A stretch of 64,000 bases of DNA from Deltaproteobacteria bacterium (GTDB lineage: Bacteria; Desulfobacterota; Desulfarculia; Adiutricales; Adiutricaceae), in assembly GCA_031276865.1 (NCBI GenBank), contig JAISMF010000023.1:1-64000 (forward strand), written 5' to 3'. Below the pieces are notes generated by a model. It worked only from the letters and a program-made list of their open reading frames with translations. It had not been told where the DNA came from and made no database searches. Below are positions 27,240 through 36,410 of this stretch, piece by piece. The position numbers and the translations under genes were made by a program. The number at the start of each line of letters is the position of its first letter. Position 1 is the stretch's first letter.

Positions 27240-28865
27240 CCGCTCGAGCGAACTGAGCATCTTCAAAATGATTCCGTCCGCCCAGCTCAGGCCCTGGAGG
27301 ATGTTTCCCGGGTGCCCTCCGGCCAGGGCCGGGGCCAGGATCTCCTTCATGAAGGCCGAGACCCGGGAGATGTTCATCATCTCGGTTAAAGCCTGCCTGG
27401 GATTCCTGTGGAGGAGGTGCCGCACCTGGGTGAGGAGGGTGGACATCTGCTTAAGATCGCCCCGGATCTCGGAGGCCTGGGGCCGGGGGAGCTTCTCCAA
27501 GACGGCCGGAAGCTTGAAGGGGAGGCGGCGATCCGGAATCGTCTCCGTAAGCGTTTCCAAGGGGATCTCGTCGAAGCCCTGGAGCCTCGCCCCCTGGGCC
27601 GAGGCGTTGATGAGCCTGGGGCCCTTGTTCTTGCGGCGGATGATGGCCGCGGCCTCGGAAAACCAGTTGATGGAGGCCAAAAGCGAGGTGTTGGTCTCCA
27701 CCATGGAGCCGTTTATCCCCGGGACCTTCACCGCGTCCGGGCGCTCGGTTTCGTAAACCGAGTCCGCCGTGCCCTCGGCGTGCAGGAGCGATCCCAAATA
27801 GGCCTGATCCTGGCCCACCAGGATCACCGGATCGAGCCCCCAGAGATAGCTCAGGGCGAAGGCCGCGGAGCCGGCGTTTCCGCCCTGGGGGAGGAAGAGG
27901 CCCCGGCTTAAAAGCTGGGCCTCGCCGCCGTTTAAATGGAAGATGGCCTTTTTGAAGCCGAAATCTTCGAAGTGGCCGGGGTTGGAGCCCAAGGCCAGGC
28001 ATAAAACGGCGTCCTTGGAGAGGACCCTCTTCTCCTCTTCGGCGAGCTTGAGAAAGCGGGAGGTGTCCGAGCTCTCGATCACCACGATCACGTCCGGAGA
28101 GACGCCCAGACCCAGAAGGGGTTTCAGGGCCGCGGCCGCGCATATGACGAGGCCCCTTTCCCCGACTTTACGGAGCAGCGCCCCGTTGTGGCTCAGACTG
28201 GGGCCGGCCCCGACCACGAAGGCCGGAAAGGGGGGGAAGCGGTCCTTTAAGAGCATGACGTCCGGAAGGACGGCGGCCCAGCCGGCGTTCTCCACCATGT
28301 TGTCCATGAAAGCGGACGAGGTGGCCTCCCGGGTCTTGATGATGACCCGCAGCCGGGCGGTTTCCGACTCCGTCTTCTCCGTGAACATTCCCGCCTCTTT
28401 GGGGAAGGCCTTGAGGTAGCCGGGAAGGGAGGCTATCAGAGGCAGGCTTCCGTCGCCGTGGACCACCTCCTGGGCCACGAAGGCGGAAAAACGCTCGAAG
28501 TCCAGATAGATCTTCGGGTCCTGGCCCTGGGAGAGGACGTTGTACTTTTCAAAGCAGTCCAAAATCTCCCTGTCGGGCTCGTAGACCGCGACCGTGATGG
28601 CGGGGAAGAGCTCTTTGATCCGCCTGATGTGCCAGCCTAGGCCCAGCCCGAAGACCAGCGCGACCGCGGGCGTCCCCCCCCGGCGGTTGCGGCCCAGGGC
28701 GCGGTTCACGAGCTCGGCGGCCTCCTCTCCCGGACGCAGGGGGTCGTGGATGGTCTCCCCCCGGTAGATGAGGCCCGGACCCTTGTCCCCGGGGACGACC
28801 TGGAAGGCGGCGCCGCCGAGGGCGGCGCCGGGTCCGCTGAGGGAGGTTTGGTAATTGTCGCTCAT
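27225..28865 (-). CDS. Maf-type flagellin glycosylation protein (DUF115 / MptE-like)
   Basis: 546 residues. An N-terminal Rossmann-like domain (ALVFGLGLGWHIRRIKELFP, VAVYEPDREILD) precedes the DUF115 core: FVVGAGPSLSHNGALLRKV, VIVVIESSDTSRF, then GGNAGSAAFALSYLWGLDPVILVGQDQAYLG. These are the sialyltransferase-like motifs of motility-associated factor (Maf) proteins, which transfer nonulosonic acids (pseudaminic/legionaminic) to flagellin. The role is inferred from the family; the flagellin and nonulosonate synthesis genes are not in the operon. AAAGG precedes the ATG. Confidence 0.85.
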   Translation of the reverse strand: MSDNYQTSLSGPGAALGGAAFQVVPGDKGPGLIYRGETIHDPLRPGEEAAELVNRALGRNRRGGTPAVALVFGLGLGWHIRRIKELFPAITVAVYEPDREILDCFEKYNVLSQGQDPKIYLDFERFSAFVAQEVVHGDGSLPLIASLPGYLKAFPKEAGMFTEKTESETARLRVIIKTREATSSAFMDNMVENAGWAAVLPDVMLLKDRFPPFPAFVVGAGPSLSHNGALLRKVGERGLVICAAAALKPLLGLGVSPDVIVVIESSDTSRFLKLAEEEKRVLSKDAVLCLALGSNPGHFEDFGFKKAIFHLNGGEAQLLSRGLFLPQGGNAGSAAFALSYLWGLDPVILVGQDQAYLGSLLHAEGTADSVYETERPDAVKVPGINGSMVETNTSLLASINWFSEAAAIIRRKNKGPRLINASAQGARLQGFDEIPLETLTETIPDRRLPFKLPAVLEKLPRPQASEIRGDLKQMSTLLTQVRHLLHRNPRQALTEMMNISRVSAFMKEILAPALAGGHPGNILQGLSWADGIILKMLSSLERIKKA

Positions 28866-28875
28866 AAGCTTACCT

Positions 28876-30417
28876 TTAGTTCACGGTGAGATAGGAGGCT
28901 TTGCCGGCCTCGGTGAAGATGGAACCGAGAATCGGATCCCCGGGATGGAACTCCAAACCCCGCTGGCTCACTTCCATGGCCTCGGCCGCGGCCCCCCGGT
29001 TGAATAGAAGCTGGGCCAAAGGCCGGGTTATCTCCAGATCGGCGGGGTTTCCCTGGTATCCCGTCTGGAAGAACTCGAAGGCCGTCCAGAGGGCCGGATC
29101 GTGGGGGGCGCGGCTGAATCCCGGGCACACGTCCTCGCCCAATTCCAAGAGCCTGTTTCCCAAAAGCTTCACCGCCTCGAAGGAGAGGGTGTCCAAAGCC
29201 AGATCGGGAAAGGAGCCGGTGCCGGTGAACCTCCCGAGCCAGAGGGAGGCCTCCTTGGGATTCTTCTCCCCCAGACAGAGGATGCCCATGCCCAACGCGC
29301 CCCGGGGCTCGCCCCGCTCGAAGGCCCGGCCGAGAAGCTCCTTGGCCTCCGGCGACCTGCCCTTGAGCCTCTGGACGTGACCCAGCATGAAGAGGCCCTC
29401 CGGGCTGATTTTGTCCATCCGGTCGGCCTCCCGTAAAAGCTTCTCCGCCCGGACTATCCTCTGCTGGCCGCTTTCCGCGGGCCAGCGCAAGGCGGTGAGG
29501 AAGAGGAAGCGCCCCTCCCGGTCCAGGGCCTCCTCGTCGTAGAGGGCGAAGCCGGGGTTCAAGCCGCTTATCTGGCTCATGAAGCTCTCGGCGCGGTTTT
29601 GGATGTCGTGGGCGGAGTGCGCCTTCTCCTGGGCCCGCTTGGCGGCCCGGCGCCGGAGGCCCGCGTCCTTGAGCCACAGCTCGGCGGTCTCCATGAGCTC
29701 CTGGGGCTCGAACCAGGCGAAGTCCTCTCCGGGCTTGAAAAGCTCGCCCAGGTCGCCTCCGGCCTTCTCGGTGAAGAGCACCGCGCCGGAGGCCATGGCC
29801 TCCAGCATGCGCATGGTGACCCCGGGGAAGAGGTTTTCGTTGAGGGCCAGTTTGGACTGCCGGTAGATCTGCCCCGACTCGTCGGGACCCACCCAGCCGT
29901 CGTCCCGGGCGCCCGCCGTCTTCAACGAGTAGCGCCGGGAGAGGGTGTTCACCAAACGCGAGCGTTTGGCCCGGCGCTCGGGATCCAGGGCCCCCACGAA
30001 GCCGAAGTCGTAGATCTTCTTCTCCTGGGAGTCGTCCGCGGAGAGATAGCTTTTGGCGTCCACCCCCACGGGCAGCCAGGAGGCGGGGCGGCCCTCGTCG
30101 TTTAGGGCCGCCGCCTGTTCCTTTTGATCGGTGAAGACGTAGTCGAAGAGGCGGGCGAAATGCCCCTGCCACCAGTAGTTGATGGGGCCGTCCACGGCGT
30201 AGTAGACCTTGGGCACCCCGAAGACGCGGGAAAGCCCGTCGGGCCAGACGTGTTTGCCCAGATGATCCGTGTAGACGATGAGATCCGGACGATCCCTTAA
30301 GTTGTTGAAGAGGGTGTCCACCGGATAGCCTTCGGAGTGCTCCGGGGAAATGACGGAGTGTCCCATCTTGTGGAAGGCCTCGTGAAAATACTCGCTGCCC
30401 AGGCATAAAATAAGCAT
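28876..30417 (-). CDS. CgeB-like glycosyltransferase fused to TPR-like repeats
   Basis: 513 residues from the ATG at 30417, which has GGGAG nine bases upstream; the open frame runs ~100 codons further but that part is low-complexity and charged. Residues 1-290 are a CgeB/DUF3880-type transferase (LILCLGSEYFHEAFHKMGH; VPKVYYAVDGPINYWWQG; FDYVFTDQKEQ; YRQSKLALNENLFPGVTMRM; EAMASGAVLFTE). Residues ~300-513 have TPR-like helical repeats. The likely role is protein or flagellin glycosylation. It is 10 bp upstream of the Maf gene, which argues for one operon. Confidence 0.82.
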   Translation of the reverse strand: MLILCLGSEYFHEAFHKMGHSVISPEHSEGYPVDTLFNNLRDRPDLIVYTDHLGKHVWPDGLSRVFGVPKVYYAVDGPINYWWQGHFARLFDYVFTDQKEQAAALNDEGRPASWLPVGVDAKSYLSADDSQEKKIYDFGFVGALDPERRAKRSRLVNTLSRRYSLKTAGARDDGWVGPDESGQIYRQSKLALNENLFPGVTMRMLEAMASGAVLFTEKAGGDLGELFKPGEDFAWFEPQELMETAELWLKDAGLRRRAAKRAQEKAHSAHDIQNRAESFMSQISGLNPGFALYDEEALDREGRFLFLTALRWPAESGQQRIVRAEKLLREADRMDKISPEGLFMLGHVQRLKGRSPEAKELLGRAFERGEPRGALGMGILCLGEKNPKEASLWLGRFTGTGSFPDLALDTLSFEAVKLLGNRLLELGEDVCPGFSRAPHDPALWTAFEFFQTGYQGNPADLEITRPLAQLLFNRGAAAEAMEVSQRGLEFHPGDPILGSIFTEAGKASYLTVN

Positions 30418-30794
30418 CTTGTTCTCCCGTGACCCATGATTAGCGGAAGGGCCGTTTGTCGTTTCTTTTCTGCCAGCCGCGCCGGAAACTTTTCCCGGGT
30501 TTCCGGCGCCGTTTTTTTTCTTGAGGATCCCGCCCGGCTCGTCCGGAAGGGAATCTTTTAAGCCTTTGTCCGTAAGGAAATCTTCCAAGCGCTTGTCCGG
30601 AAGGCGGTCTCTCGAATGGAGTAGGCGATCGCGTTTAAGTCGAAAGGCGCCCGATTCTTCGCGGGTGAACATCTCCGCCCGGGCTGGGGGCTCGCGCCCG
30701 AATTCTCCAAAACGAGGATCGGAGCGGCGGACAAGCGGCATCGTTATTTAAGCGGGGGGCGTTTCGCGCGCGCCATGCCCGTTTTCACGCCCCA

Positions 30795-31826
30795 TCAGGC
30801 GCCGGCGGAAAGGTCTTTTCCCTCTTTTGGGAGGGACCGCTTGGAATACGGATAAATTTCCCCCGCGCTTTCAAGGCCCCGGCAGGCCGCGCAGGAGGGA
30901 TGGAGCCTCCCCTCTTTTCCCTGGGAGCGCGCGAGCGCGGCTTGCGGGGAGTTCCAGGCCTCCCGGAGGCTCGTCTCCGGAAAGAAGCCCACGGGGGCGA
31001 TTCTGCCGTAGTCCGAGCAGCAGGGGAAGAGTCCGCCGTCCGCGTGGAGGGCGAGCCTCGCGAAGGGCTCCCCGCAGTAAAAGTCCCCGCTCGCTCCGTC
31101 GCCCTCCCCGCCTTCTCCGGTAAGGTTTTGATATTTCTGAAAGACCAGGTAGTCGGCGGTTTCGGCGAAGAATTCCAGAATCTCCCTCTTCTCTTTCGCG
31201 TCCAGCCCCCGGTCCACGAAGCTTAGGCGCAGAACCGGAAGGGGACTCTTAAGTTCGGCGCGCGCCCGTAAAAAGTCGTCTAGATTGTTTAAAAGCCTTC
31301 GAAAACTCCCCCCCGGCCTCCTTCGCGCGTAATCCGCCTCCGTCCAGGCGTCCACCGAGACCATGAGGCGGGTGAGCCCGCTTTTAATCAAGGCGAGGCT
31401 CAGATCTCCGGTGAGGAGCCGCCCGTTGGTGACGAGGGACACGTCCAAAACGCCGTAGGCGGCGGCCAGGGACGCGTATTGGGGGATCTCCTTTAAAAGA
31501 AGGGGCTCTCCGGTCATTCCCAGCCTTAAAGACGGAAGGGCGTGACGGGAGGCCTCCTTTAAGGCCGCCTCGTAGAGGGAGGGATCCATATCCCTTCCGA
31601 GTCCGGGGAAGATCGAGCGGGAGGGGTTTCCCGCCGGACAGACGGGGCATTTGAGGTTGCACCGGGTGGTCAGATCCAGATCCAGATGCAAAGGAAAGGG
31701 GAAAGCCTTTCCCCTTTCCGCCAGGCGGAAATTCCTCCGGTACTTTCGAAAGGGCTCTCCCAGAACCCCGCCTATGATCGCGTCGGGGTCGGAAAAAAGA
31801 AGACTTTGGTTTCTGGTGATAAGCAA
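30795..31826 (-). CDS. Radical SAM protein with SPASM-like C-terminus
   Basis: 343 residues. The radical SAM cluster motif is C56xxxC60xxC63 (TTRCNLKCPVCPAG). A GE motif follows (TGEPLLLKE). C-terminal cysteines at about 250-275 (FYCGEPF, FPCCSDYG) and 315-320 (PSCAACRG) match a SPASM/twitch auxiliary-cluster arrangement. Such proteins modify peptides or, in sugar operons, glycan or aminoglycoside-type substrates. The start is TTG with a weak upstream site. A 377-bp gap separates it from the CgeB-TPR gene, but the orientation fits the glycosylation operon. Confidence 0.8.
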   Translation of the reverse strand: MLITRNQSLLFSDPDAIIGGVLGEPFRKYRRNFRLAERGKAFPFPLHLDLDLTTRCNLKCPVCPAGNPSRSIFPGLGRDMDPSLYEAALKEASRHALPSLRLGMTGEPLLLKEIPQYASLAAAYGVLDVSLVTNGRLLTGDLSLALIKSGLTRLMVSVDAWTEADYARRRPGGSFRRLLNNLDDFLRARAELKSPLPVLRLSFVDRGLDAKEKREILEFFAETADYLVFQKYQNLTGEGGEGDGASGDFYCGEPFARLALHADGGLFPCCSDYGRIAPVGFFPETSLREAWNSPQAALARSQGKEGRLHPSCAACRGLESAGEIYPYSKRSLPKEGKDLSAGA

Positions 31827-32603
31827 GGCGGAACCCCCGGAAGGCCTCGGGTCCTAAAGAAGGACGGGAGGCGAATCTGACTCCCGCGGCTTTATATGCA
31901 AATAGTTTGCCAAAGAAACCTTAACAGACTCTGAGAGTCCTTTCACAAAGCGGGCGAGGGCTTTTTAAGCTCCGGGCCTCGTTTCCGGCGGGGAAGATTT
32001 TTCCCCGTAAAGCCTCGGAAAGGGTTTATTCAAAAAACGGGCCGCTTCGAGGGTAAAGCGGGTTCCGGACGGCTTCGTTTTTCGGACTTTCAAAAGCGCG
32101 AAGTTACTTTAGATCCGCCGGCTTCCGGAGAAACAACAGGGAAGAGGGGGGTGAAAAAAAGAGGGATTGAAAAAAGATGGAGGGGATTGGAAAAAGATGG
32201 AGGGTAATTTGAAATAGAGGAAAAGGATGAGAAAAGTCGGCCCTGTCTTTATAGAAATCCCGAAAAAGCTCAGGGAAAAGCTAAGGGAAAAGCTAAGGGA
32301 AAAGCCGGGGAAGCTTTAAAGAAAAGGCGGAGGAATGACCGTCTCAACTTTCCGGGGGGTCCGAAAAGCGCGGAAAATGTTTTCAAAAGATAAAAGCGGG
32401 GGAAGAAACTAAGGCGGAGGCTGGGGAGTCAGGGAGGTGTTTTCCGGGAAAAACGAAAAGGCCGTCTAATTTTTGGTTCGAGTCTTGCATAAGCTTTAGC
32501 CGGAATTTTCCGGAGCTATTCTTAAGGAGCCCGCGCTTCCGGAAAAGAGCGAATTTTTCAAGCCTTCCGGAGTTAGAAGGGGGGCGCTTCGGGGAGACAG
32601 CCG
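31827..32603. other. Spacer with short purine-rich tandem repeats
   Basis: At 32160-32215 GATTGAAAAAAGATGGAG-like units recur three times, and at 32268-32308 a 12-bp unit AGCTAAGGGAAA recurs three to four times. The 3' end holds the ribosome-binding region for the next gene (GGGGAGA at 32590). No RNA or protein gene was recognised. Confidence 0.5.
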
Positions 32604-33392
32604 ATGATTGATTTCACCCAATACGAGGAGATCAGCCGGGAGTTTCTGGCCTGCTGGACGCTCGCCGCCGCCTACGTCCAGAGGCTGGGCGAGAAAAACC
32701 TGTCCTGGTTCAAGGCCAATCTCTACAGCCCCGTCCTGGAGCATTTCTCCTTCCGTCTGGGAAACCAGCTTTTCTTCGTGCGTTTGGAGGACTCCGAGGG
32801 CCGTTTGAAGATTCCGGGAAATCTCGACGATCTTTTGGAGATATCCGGAGAATGCGGAGGGCATCCCCTCGTAATGCCCATGAAAAACAACGGCGGGATT
32901 TGGCTTCCCCTGCTTTCCGGCTGGGGGCTTTTAAACGCCGTGACGAGGGAGCCGGTGAATCCCCAAAAGCTTTCGACCTCGGAAAAGGTGGAGATGACCC
33001 CCTGGGAGCTCCACGATCTGGCGGTTCATTCCGTGATGGCCTCCCTCGGCGGGAAAAAGATCTTCAGCTACACCAACCACCCCGATATCAGCCCCTCCGT
33101 ATGGTACCTTGGTCCCAGCGGGGTGGAATGGATCATCGTGCGCTTCCGGAGCCGCCTCCAAGGCCGCGGGTCCCTGCCCGCGAACTGGATACAGGTTTGC
33201 GAAAGCTCCCTGGAACGGGGCTGCGGGAACGGCTATTTCGCCGAGGTGAGCTTCGCCGGAAGGGATCTCGCAACGGGAGAGCCTCTGGAAAACGCCCCCC
33301 CGCGCCGTGGCGAGGACGTCTTCATAAGCTCTTTGTCCATGAGGCCTTTCGTTTACGCCGGGAGGGCCGGAGCCCTCGCCGGGGCCGTGTGA
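32604..33392 (+). CDS. Hypothetical protein, family not recognised
   Basis: 262 residues, no signal peptide or membrane helix. It looks like a compact alpha/beta protein: an N-terminal helical half (ISREFLACWTLAAAYVQRLG), then beta-rich segments (HFSFRLGNQLFFVRLED; IWLPLLSGWGLLNA) and a C-terminal stretch with GPSGVEWIIVRFRSRLQG. A GGGGAGACAG box precedes the ATG. It is transcribed away from the radical SAM gene. Composition matches the intact GC-rich genes of the window, so I think it is real. Confidence 0.65.
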   Translation: MIDFTQYEEISREFLACWTLAAAYVQRLGEKNLSWFKANLYSPVLEHFSFRLGNQLFFVRLEDSEGRLKIPGNLDDLLEISGECGGHPLVMPMKNNGGIWLPLLSGWGLLNAVTREPVNPQKLSTSEKVEMTPWELHDLAVHSVMASLGGKKIFSYTNHPDISPSVWYLGPSGVEWIIVRFRSRLQGRGSLPANWIQVCESSLERGCGNGYFAEVSFAGRDLATGEPLENAPPRRGEDVFISSLSMRPFVYAGRAGALAGAV

Positions 33393-33557
33393 AGAGTTTG
33401 GTGAAAAAAGCGGGGGTTAAAAACGGAGGGGATTGGAAAACGCGGGACGAAAAGAAGGGGATTTGAAGAAGAAAAAAACTGATGCTGTTTCGAAGGCCGC
33501 GGAAAAAAAGCGATAAAAAACAATTTTTCGTAAGACAAGGCTCCCGACTTGGAGTTT

Positions 33558-33851
33558 TCAGGCGCAGAGCTTGATTAGAATTCCCAGGGCGGTTACGAGC
33601 GCGGAAACGAGGATGACGAATTTAAGGCAGCCGTCGGGGCTGTCCGCGTCCGGAAGATCCCTAGCCATGTTGAGCCGCCACAGGAGTCGATGGTCCTTGT
33701 CGTGGGAGCGCATGAGAGTCGTTTGATCGCGCTCTTCCAGGGCTTTTTTTATCGCCCGGCTCCTCGCGGCCAGAGGCCCGCCGCATCCGGAACAGTAATC
33801 CCTCCAATCTTCGGTTTCCGCTCCGCAGTAGGGACACTTGATTGGGGGCAT
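33558..33851 (-). CDS. Small zinc-ribbon membrane protein
   Basis: 97 residues. The N-terminal zinc ribbon has CPYCGAETEDWRDYCSGCG, two CXXC knuckles 14 residues apart. The middle is charged and helical. The last ~22 residues (FVILVSALVTALGILIKL) form one transmembrane helix, so the ribbon would face the cytoplasm as a tail-anchored protein. The family is not named further. It has a weak GGCGGG upstream of the ATG. Confidence 0.75.
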   Translation of the reverse strand: MPPIKCPYCGAETEDWRDYCSGCGGPLAARSRAIKKALEERDQTTLMRSHDKDHRLLWRLNMARDLPDADSPDGCLKFVILVSALVTALGILIKLCA

Positions 33852-33939
33852 TTTTTTCCCGCCTGAAAAGTCTGGTCAAGCCGCTTCCGAGGGCGATTCT
33901 CCCGCCTGGAAGCCGGAGCCTGGGGGCGGCGCCTCGGGC

Positions 33940-34012
33940 GCCTGGGCGGGGGAGAGTCCGGCCGCGCCCAGGCCTCCCCCCTTCCGGAGACCCGCGGGTC
34001 TCCGGAAGGGGG
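33940..34012. repeat. Two consecutive strong hairpins, one a perfect 36-bp palindrome
   Basis: Hairpin 1: GCCTGGGCG (33940-33948) with CGCCCAGGC (33965-33973). Hairpin 2: an 18-bp arm at 33977-33994 is followed directly by its exact reverse complement at 33995-34012, centred on CCGCGG. There is no T run on either side, so it is not a typical intrinsic terminator. It lies between two minus-strand genes, downstream of the IMP cyclohydrolase gene. Confidence 0.88.
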
Positions 34013-34068
34013 CTCCCGAACCCAGCGGGGGTTATATCCGGGAAAGGCTCGGGCGGGTGTTGAAGCTC

Positions 34069-34665
34069 TCAGAGCCGCTCGGAAAGGTAGCGGCTGATGG
34101 CCTGGTCGTAGGTTGAGGTGCGCTGGAAGGCCTTCTGGGCCAGTTTCCGCCTGGAGGCCTGGGAGAGGTCGCCGTCCAGGTTTTTGAGCTCCTCGCGCAC
34201 CCAGCCGTAGTCCGCCGGATCGGAAACCACCGCCACGTGCTCGTGGTTTTTCGCCGCCGCCCGCATGAGGCAGGGCCCGCCTATGTCGATGTTTTCTATG
34301 GCCTCCTCGAAGGGGGTGTCCGGCTTCCGGATGACGCTTTCGAAGGGGTAGAGGTTTATCGCCACCAGGTCTATTCCCTCCCAGCCCATGGTCTGCATCT
34401 CTTTGGCGTGGGCCGGCACGTCCCGGCGGTAAAGGATGCCGGCGTGGACCTTGGGGTGCAGGGTCTTCACCCGGCCGTCCAGGAGTTCGGGAGAGCGGGT
34501 GTAGTCCGCCACCTCAGTCACTTTGAGGCCGCTTTGCAGAAGGGCCCTGGCCGTGCCTCCGGTGGATATGATGTGAACCCCCAGATCGTTGGAGAGGAAT
34601 TTCACGAAGTCCACGAGATTCGTTTTATCCGAGACGCTCACCAGGGCCTGTTTGATTTTCGCCAT
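34069..34665 (-). CDS. purH: Free-standing IMP cyclohydrolase (PurH N-terminal domain only)
   Basis: 198 residues, against ~520 for bifunctional PurH. The whole frame is the MGS-like IMPCH domain: ALVSVSDKTNLVDFVKFL, ISTGGTARALLQSGL, RVKTLHPKVHAGIL, NLYPFE, IDIGGPCLMRAAAKNH. It closes FAICAR to IMP, the last step of purine synthesis. The AICAR formyltransferase half is absent and the stop is clean with no remnant downstream. Split PurH is known in Desulfovibrio-type bacteria, where a separate enzyme does the formyl transfer. AGGAG precedes the ATG by five bases. Confidence 0.93.
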   Translation of the reverse strand: MAKIKQALVSVSDKTNLVDFVKFLSNDLGVHIISTGGTARALLQSGLKVTEVADYTRSPELLDGRVKTLHPKVHAGILYRRDVPAHAKEMQTMGWEGIDLVAINLYPFESVIRKPDTPFEEAIENIDIGGPCLMRAAAKNHEHVAVVSDPADYGWVREELKNLDGDLSQASRRKLAQKAFQRTSTYDQAISRYLSERL

Positions 34666-35040
34666 AAAGACTCCTAGAAAAATATAAGCCGAAGCCGCGG
34701 GTTCAGGCTTCGGTGCTCCCAGACGGGGGTTTTCGGCCCACCGATGAAGAAAACCCGGATTTTAACAATTTTTCGGGCATTTTACCAATTTTGAGGCGTC
34801 CTGGCGTCCGGCCGTCCTGCGCTCGGCGCCCGGGGATGTTTTTAATAGTTAACTGGGGTGTAATAATGCTGGAAATTTACGAATATCATGATTAAAAGTA
34901 ATATTTAAATTATATATAGTTAATAAAAAAATTTATAAATAATTATAATTGTTTTATAAAATAATTTTTTATAAATAGGTACTGATTGTCGATAATAATA
35001 TAAAAAGACAATTATTTTAGGATATTTTACGAAATTTTTC
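34666..35040. other. Spacer, promoter region of the cyclohydrolase then AT-rich
   Basis: 34860-35040 is very AT-rich. No gene was seen. Confidence 0.4.
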
Positions 35041-35600
35041 ATGTCAACAAGGGACAATTACTATACCCAGGGTACGAAGGGCTGGACCCAGACCGGAACT
35101 GTCTTGTATCTTGGAGCTGATGTCATCTACCGCCTGGAGCCTCAGCCACGGGCGGCGGAGGCGGAGGCGGGAGGGGCCGGCCCTCGGGGCCCGGGAGGCC
35201 CCCCGGAAGAAGCCACCCGAAAATAAAATCTCCACGCCGCCCGTACGTGTTCCGAACGGGAGGCGGCGGTTGCGTCAGTTTCCCTGAAAACCTGACCTTT
35301 CCCCGCTGGAAAGGCGGTGAGGGTCCGCCCTGTCTAGGACGGAGCCCAGGGACGGTTTTCATGCCCCATTCGATCTATATTATAGTGGCGTGAAACACTT
35401 TTTATCGGGTGTCATCTGAAAATCTGTTAAAAGGTTGTGGAATTAGATCCGAGACAATATACTCCTCCTCCCATCGCCTTCACCTATTCAAATACCAGTA
35501 ATAATGCAACAATTTGAGTACATTAAAAAATGACGCGATGGATGCTACTCTTTTTTTTAAGCCCTGAAAATGCGATAGTCCGAAGAGCCAATTTTTATAT
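35041..35600 (+). mobile_element. Internally deleted copy of the ISL3-type element
   Basis: The left 95 bp share CCAGACCGGA, GTCTTGTATC, GGAGCTG and GTCATCT with 58508-58577. The right part (35370-35600) shares GTCTGAAAA-like, CCGGTAATAATGCAACAA-like and GCGAAAGTCCGAAGAGCC-like segments with 59645-59900. Order and orientation are the same, but the transposase region present between them in the second copy is missing here. I infer a relic with an internal deletion. The short open frame at 35041-35226 is not likely to be a functional gene. Confidence 0.65.
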
Positions 35601-35681
35601 TGAGACTGACAATTTATTTCTTTAAAATCCTCAACGTATCAGCTATGTACATAAAATTATGTTATAATATTTTGGTATTTA

Positions 35682-35763
35682 CTCCGGCGGTTAAATATAA
35701 GAAAAAAACCATGTATCGGAGGGAAATACTTCATTTTAGCGTTCTAACATTTAGCCGCCGGGG
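35682..35763 (+). repeat. Inverted-repeat element, copy C
   Basis: 82 bp. Left end CTCCGGCGGTTAAATATAAG, right end GTTCTAACATTTAGCCGCCG plus GGG. It is flanked by TTA on the left and TAA on the right, which extend the inverted repeat. It is 58 bp upstream of the truncated ATPase gene and points the same way. Confidence 0.8.
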
Positions 35764-35821
35764 TAATATAAAAACTAATGCCCATGATAAAAATTAGCAA
35801 TTTGTAACATAAGGCGTAAAA

Positions 35822-36250
35822 ATGAAATTTCATTCAATTACCATGGAGAATTATCGTTATTTTGATAAAATAGCGATCGAATTTGATCCAGTTCTGACAG
35901 TTTTAGTCGGTGAAAATGGAAGAGGTAAATCTTCTATTTTTAAGTGGCAATCAATTATTCATCAAATCGTTATATTGATTCGGATGCTAAATCTCTTCCC
36001 AACAAATTATATTTGCCAGGTTCGCGCTATACGAATAAAAATAGAAAGATAGATTAAAATATTGACTATCTAGAGAATATGTCATGGTTTTATGCGATTA
36101 ATAACCGAGAACCGGTAGATGTACGTGATTCTGGTAATATCAATTTTCGGTTGCAAGATAGGATGTTGCAAGGGTGTTATTCCACAGTAAAAATTATCAA
36201 TATGGAATTAAACCTTTATGGAAGGCCCGAGCGATTTTAGCCAACGAGCG
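35822..36250 (+). pseudogene. Truncated RecF/OLD-like AAA ATPase
   Basis: The first ~50 residues (FHSITMENYRYFDKIAIEFD; LTVLVGENGRGKSSI) are the start of an SMC/RecF-like AAA ATPase with an intact Walker A. The frame then derails and stops at 36052. Further scraps in other frames (SWFYAINNREPVDVRD around 36085-36130) fit the expected continuation. No Walker B or signature motif remains. Such ATPases are typical of defence modules (OLD/retron/Gabija-like), but the partner gene is gone. Confidence 0.65.
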
Positions 36251-36410
36251 AATGAAAGTTTTCCAGTATTTTCGAGGGATGGCTCCCTCGAAAATACCAT
36301 CCAAAAAAATGTCATATAAAAATCAGCGGATCTTATAAATGTTAGGGAAAATTTCTAAAAAGGCTAGATATTCGAAAAAGTCTCCGAAATAATGAAAGAT
36401 CCTGGATGAT

